DNA of 38,637 bases, taken from positions 1 through 38,637 of the forward strand of contig CACXEH010000014.1 of the NCBI GenBank assembly GCA_902766625.1. The letters are read 5' to 3'. The translations under genes and the position numbers were made by a program. Below the pieces are notes generated by a model, which saw only the letters and a list, made by a program, of their open reading frames with translations, ran no database searches and was not told the origin of the DNA. Each line of letters begins with the position of its first letter. Positions within the stretch are counted from its first letter, which is position 1. Source of the DNA: an uncultured Bacteroidales bacterium. GTDB taxonomy: Bacteria > Bacteroidota > Bacteroidia > Bacteroidales > Bacteroidaceae. Below are positions 36,811-38,637 of the stretch, piece after piece.

Positions 36811-36928
36811 CAAAGAATATATAATGGCATTTAGGCCCTCAACTGACCATGAAGCCAAGTACAAAGGGTTAGAAACCATAAAAAGAGATAAAGAATAAAA
36901 ATTATCAAATAGTTATTAACAATTAAAA

Positions 36929-38637
36929 ATGAGTATGAAAAGATTCATGTTAATTTTCGCCTGCCTGCTTTTGACAGTAGGTAGCGCAGTGGCTCAGTCT
37001 ACTCAGAAGATTACAGGTAAAATCACTTCTGCAGAGACTGGTGAGGCTCTTTTAGGTGCTCAAGTTTTTGTAAACGGCACATCGTTTGGTACTGTAACAG
37101 ACACTGACGGTAAGTTTACAATCAAGAACGTACCTACAAAGTACAAACAGTTGACCATCTCTTATTTCGGCAGAGAGACCAAGACTGTTCCCATCGCTCC
37201 CATCGTTAACGCTGCCTTGAAAGAGAACTCTAAGTTCCTTGACGAGGCCGTTGTCGTTGCTTACGGTACAGCAAAGAAATCTTCTTTGACAGGTGCTGTG
37301 GAGAAAGTTGATAACGAAGCTATCGAGAAGACCATCGGCAGTAGTGTTACCGGCGCATTGGAAGGTGCCGCTCCTGGTGTTCAGGTGAACAACACCTACG
37401 GTGAGCCGGGTAGCGACCCCGCCATCCGCATCCGTGGTGTCGGTTCAGTCAACGGAAGCAACGCTCCGCTTTACGTATTGGACGGCAACATCTTCAACGG
37501 TAACATCTCTGACTTGAACCCTAACGATATCGAGTCTATGACCGTATTGAAGGACGCTTCTGCAGCAGCCCTCTATGGTAACAGAGCTGCCAATGGTGTC
37601 ATCATCATCACCTCAAAGAATGGTAAGAACAACACCAAGCCAAGCGTAACCTTCACCATCAACCAAGGTACATATTCACGCGGTCTTCCTGAGTACAGCC
37701 GCCTGGGTGCCAACGAATGGATGGAAGCTCAGTGGACAGCCCTGAAGAATTCCCGCTTGTCTAACCCTGCTACCAACCCCGCAGCCAACCCGATTACTGA
37801 AGCCGTAGCCGCAGCATACGCTACAGCAAACATCATCGGCGACAAGGTTAAGAACAATATCTATGATGCACCCAACAACGCACTCTTTGATGCCAACGGC
37901 AAACTGACCGCTTCCATCCTTCCGGGTTACACCGACCTGGATTGGGCAGATGCTCTCGAGCGTCACGGACATCGTCAGGAATACGGCGTAAGTTTCGCCA
38001 ACTCAGGTGACAAGTTTGACGTTTACGCTTCTGTAGGCTACACCAAGGAGAAGGGTTACATCATCAACACCGACTTTGAGAGATTTACAGCGCGTACCAA
38101 CGCTTCCTTCACTCCGGTTGACTGGTTCAAGGGCGGTGTGAACATCTCAGCAAGCTCTCAGGTACAGAACTACAACGGAAACGCATACGGCACTTACTAT
38201 GCCAACCCGTTCTATGTTACACGTACAGAGGCTCCTGTTTACCCAATTTACTTGCACAACGCTGACGGTTCCATCGTAACCGATGGCAACGGTGAGCCTG
38301 TATACGACACATACTCTGCATGGCGCAGCAACCGCCACATCATCTTTGAGCGTAACACTGACTATGAGCGGAACCGCCGTCTGACCATCGATGCAGGCGC
38401 TTTCGCAACATTCTATCTGCCTTACGGCTTCAGTGCTACCGTAAAGGGTAACAAGAACTATCGTACACGCCACTACCGTGACTACAACAACCCGTTGATT
38501 GGTGACGGTGCTACCAATGGCGGTCGTCTGACCTACGACGAGAGACAATATGAGACCACCATCCTCGATGAGCAGATTGACTGGAGCAAAGAGTTTGGCA
38601 AACACCATGTTGACGCTCTCCTCGCTCACGAAAGCTA
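36929..38637 (+). CDS. SusC/RagA family TonB-linked outer-membrane receptor (5' part)
   Basis: The gene runs off the right edge; 569 codons are present with no stop. The product starts with a signal peptide (MSMKRFMLIFACLLL, ending SAVAQ). A carboxypeptidase-regulatory-like domain follows (about residues 28-100, ITGKITSAETGEALLGAQVF), then the SusC-type plug (about 110-225) with DEAVVVAYG, IRIRGVGS, PLYVLDG and ALYGNRAANGVIIITSK, then the start of the barrel. SusC proteins import oligosaccharides or peptides with a SusD lipoprotein, which would be expected downstream of the window. The A/T-rich promoter and long leader suggest strong or regulated expression. Confidence 0.92.
   Translation, partial: MSMKRFMLIFACLLLTVGSAVAQSTQKITGKITSAETGEALLGAQVFVNGTSFGTVTDTDGKFTIKNVPTKYKQLTISYFGRETKTVPIAPIVNAALKENSKFLDEAVVVAYGTAKKSSLTGAVEKVDNEAIEKTIGSSVTGALEGAAPGVQVNNTYGEPGSDPAIRIRGVGSVNGSNAPLYVLDGNIFNGNISDLNPNDIESMTVLKDASAAALYGNRAANGVIIITSKNGKNNTKPSVTFTINQGTYSRGLPEYSRLGANEWMEAQWTALKNSRLSNPATNPAANPITEAVAAAYATANIIGDKVKNNIYDAPNNALFDANGKLTASILPGYTDLDWADALERHGHRQEYGVSFANSGDKFDVYASVGYTKEKGYIINTDFERFTARTNASFTPVDWFKGGVNISASSQVQNYNGNAYGTYYANPFYVTRTEAPVYPIYLHNADGSIVTDGNGEPVYDTYSAWRSNRHIIFERNTDYERNRRLTIDAGAFATFYLPYGFSATVKGNKNYRTRHYRDYNNPLIGDGATNGGRLTYDERQYETTILDEQIDWSKEFGKHHVDALLAHES

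Overview
The window is about 38.6 kb of a Bacteroidota chromosome, most likely Bacteroidales and possibly Prevotella-like; the genus is an inference. The evidence is promoters of the TAnnTTTG (-7) type just ahead of many start codons, almost no Shine-Dalgarno sites, SusC/RagA-type and OMP_b-brl TonB receptors, a FISUMP-domain surface protein pair, a Wzi capsule protein, and an ECF sigma / anti-sigma / TonB receptor trio. There is no tRNA, rRNA, CRISPR array, transposase or phage gene in it.

Layout. 1-2.4 kb: the 3' end of an unknown gene, then two tandem FISUMP-domain exported proteins, the first broken by a frameshift at a run of nine C. 3.1-10.4 kb: housekeeping genes (U32-family protein, serine acetyltransferase, THUMP RNA methyltransferase, S9 prolyl peptidase, purD). 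10.4-12.7 kb: an MBOAT / SGNH pair that probably O-acylates an envelope glycan. 12.7-16.4 kb: sigma factor, anti-sigma factor and a TonB receptor with an STN domain. 16.8-22.6 kb: pnp, an AspT/YidE-type transporter and a DPP III-like lipoprotein; pnp and the lipoprotein gene are each followed by a clear intrinsic terminator. 22.8-25.4 kb: a large MG2-like exported protein. 25.8-29.1 kb, minus strand: an exported metallo-beta-lactamase-fold protein, a BPL_N/amidotransferase-like exported protein and a PfkB sugar kinase. 29.3-32.0 kb: a metal-type ABC binding protein and ATPase without a permease, then ychF. 32.0-36.3 kb: lgt, two membrane proteins, wzi and a lipocalin-like lipoprotein, tightly packed. 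From 36.9 kb: the first 1.7 kb of a SusC-like receptor gene.

The most unusual content is non-coding. Four intergenic sites (2740-2843, 16445-16548, 25498-25601, 36384-36484) carry the same element, which I do not recognise. It has four 17-bp dyads (7 + 3 + 7, consensus GTTCCATnnnATGGAAC) repeated every 21 bp, enclosed by A/T-rich 12-bp arms that are inverted copies of each other. Three copies are exactly 104 bp and the fourth is 101 bp. All four lie 3' of genes for exported or envelope proteins, three of them 70-90 nt after the stop codon, and none of those genes has an ordinary terminator.
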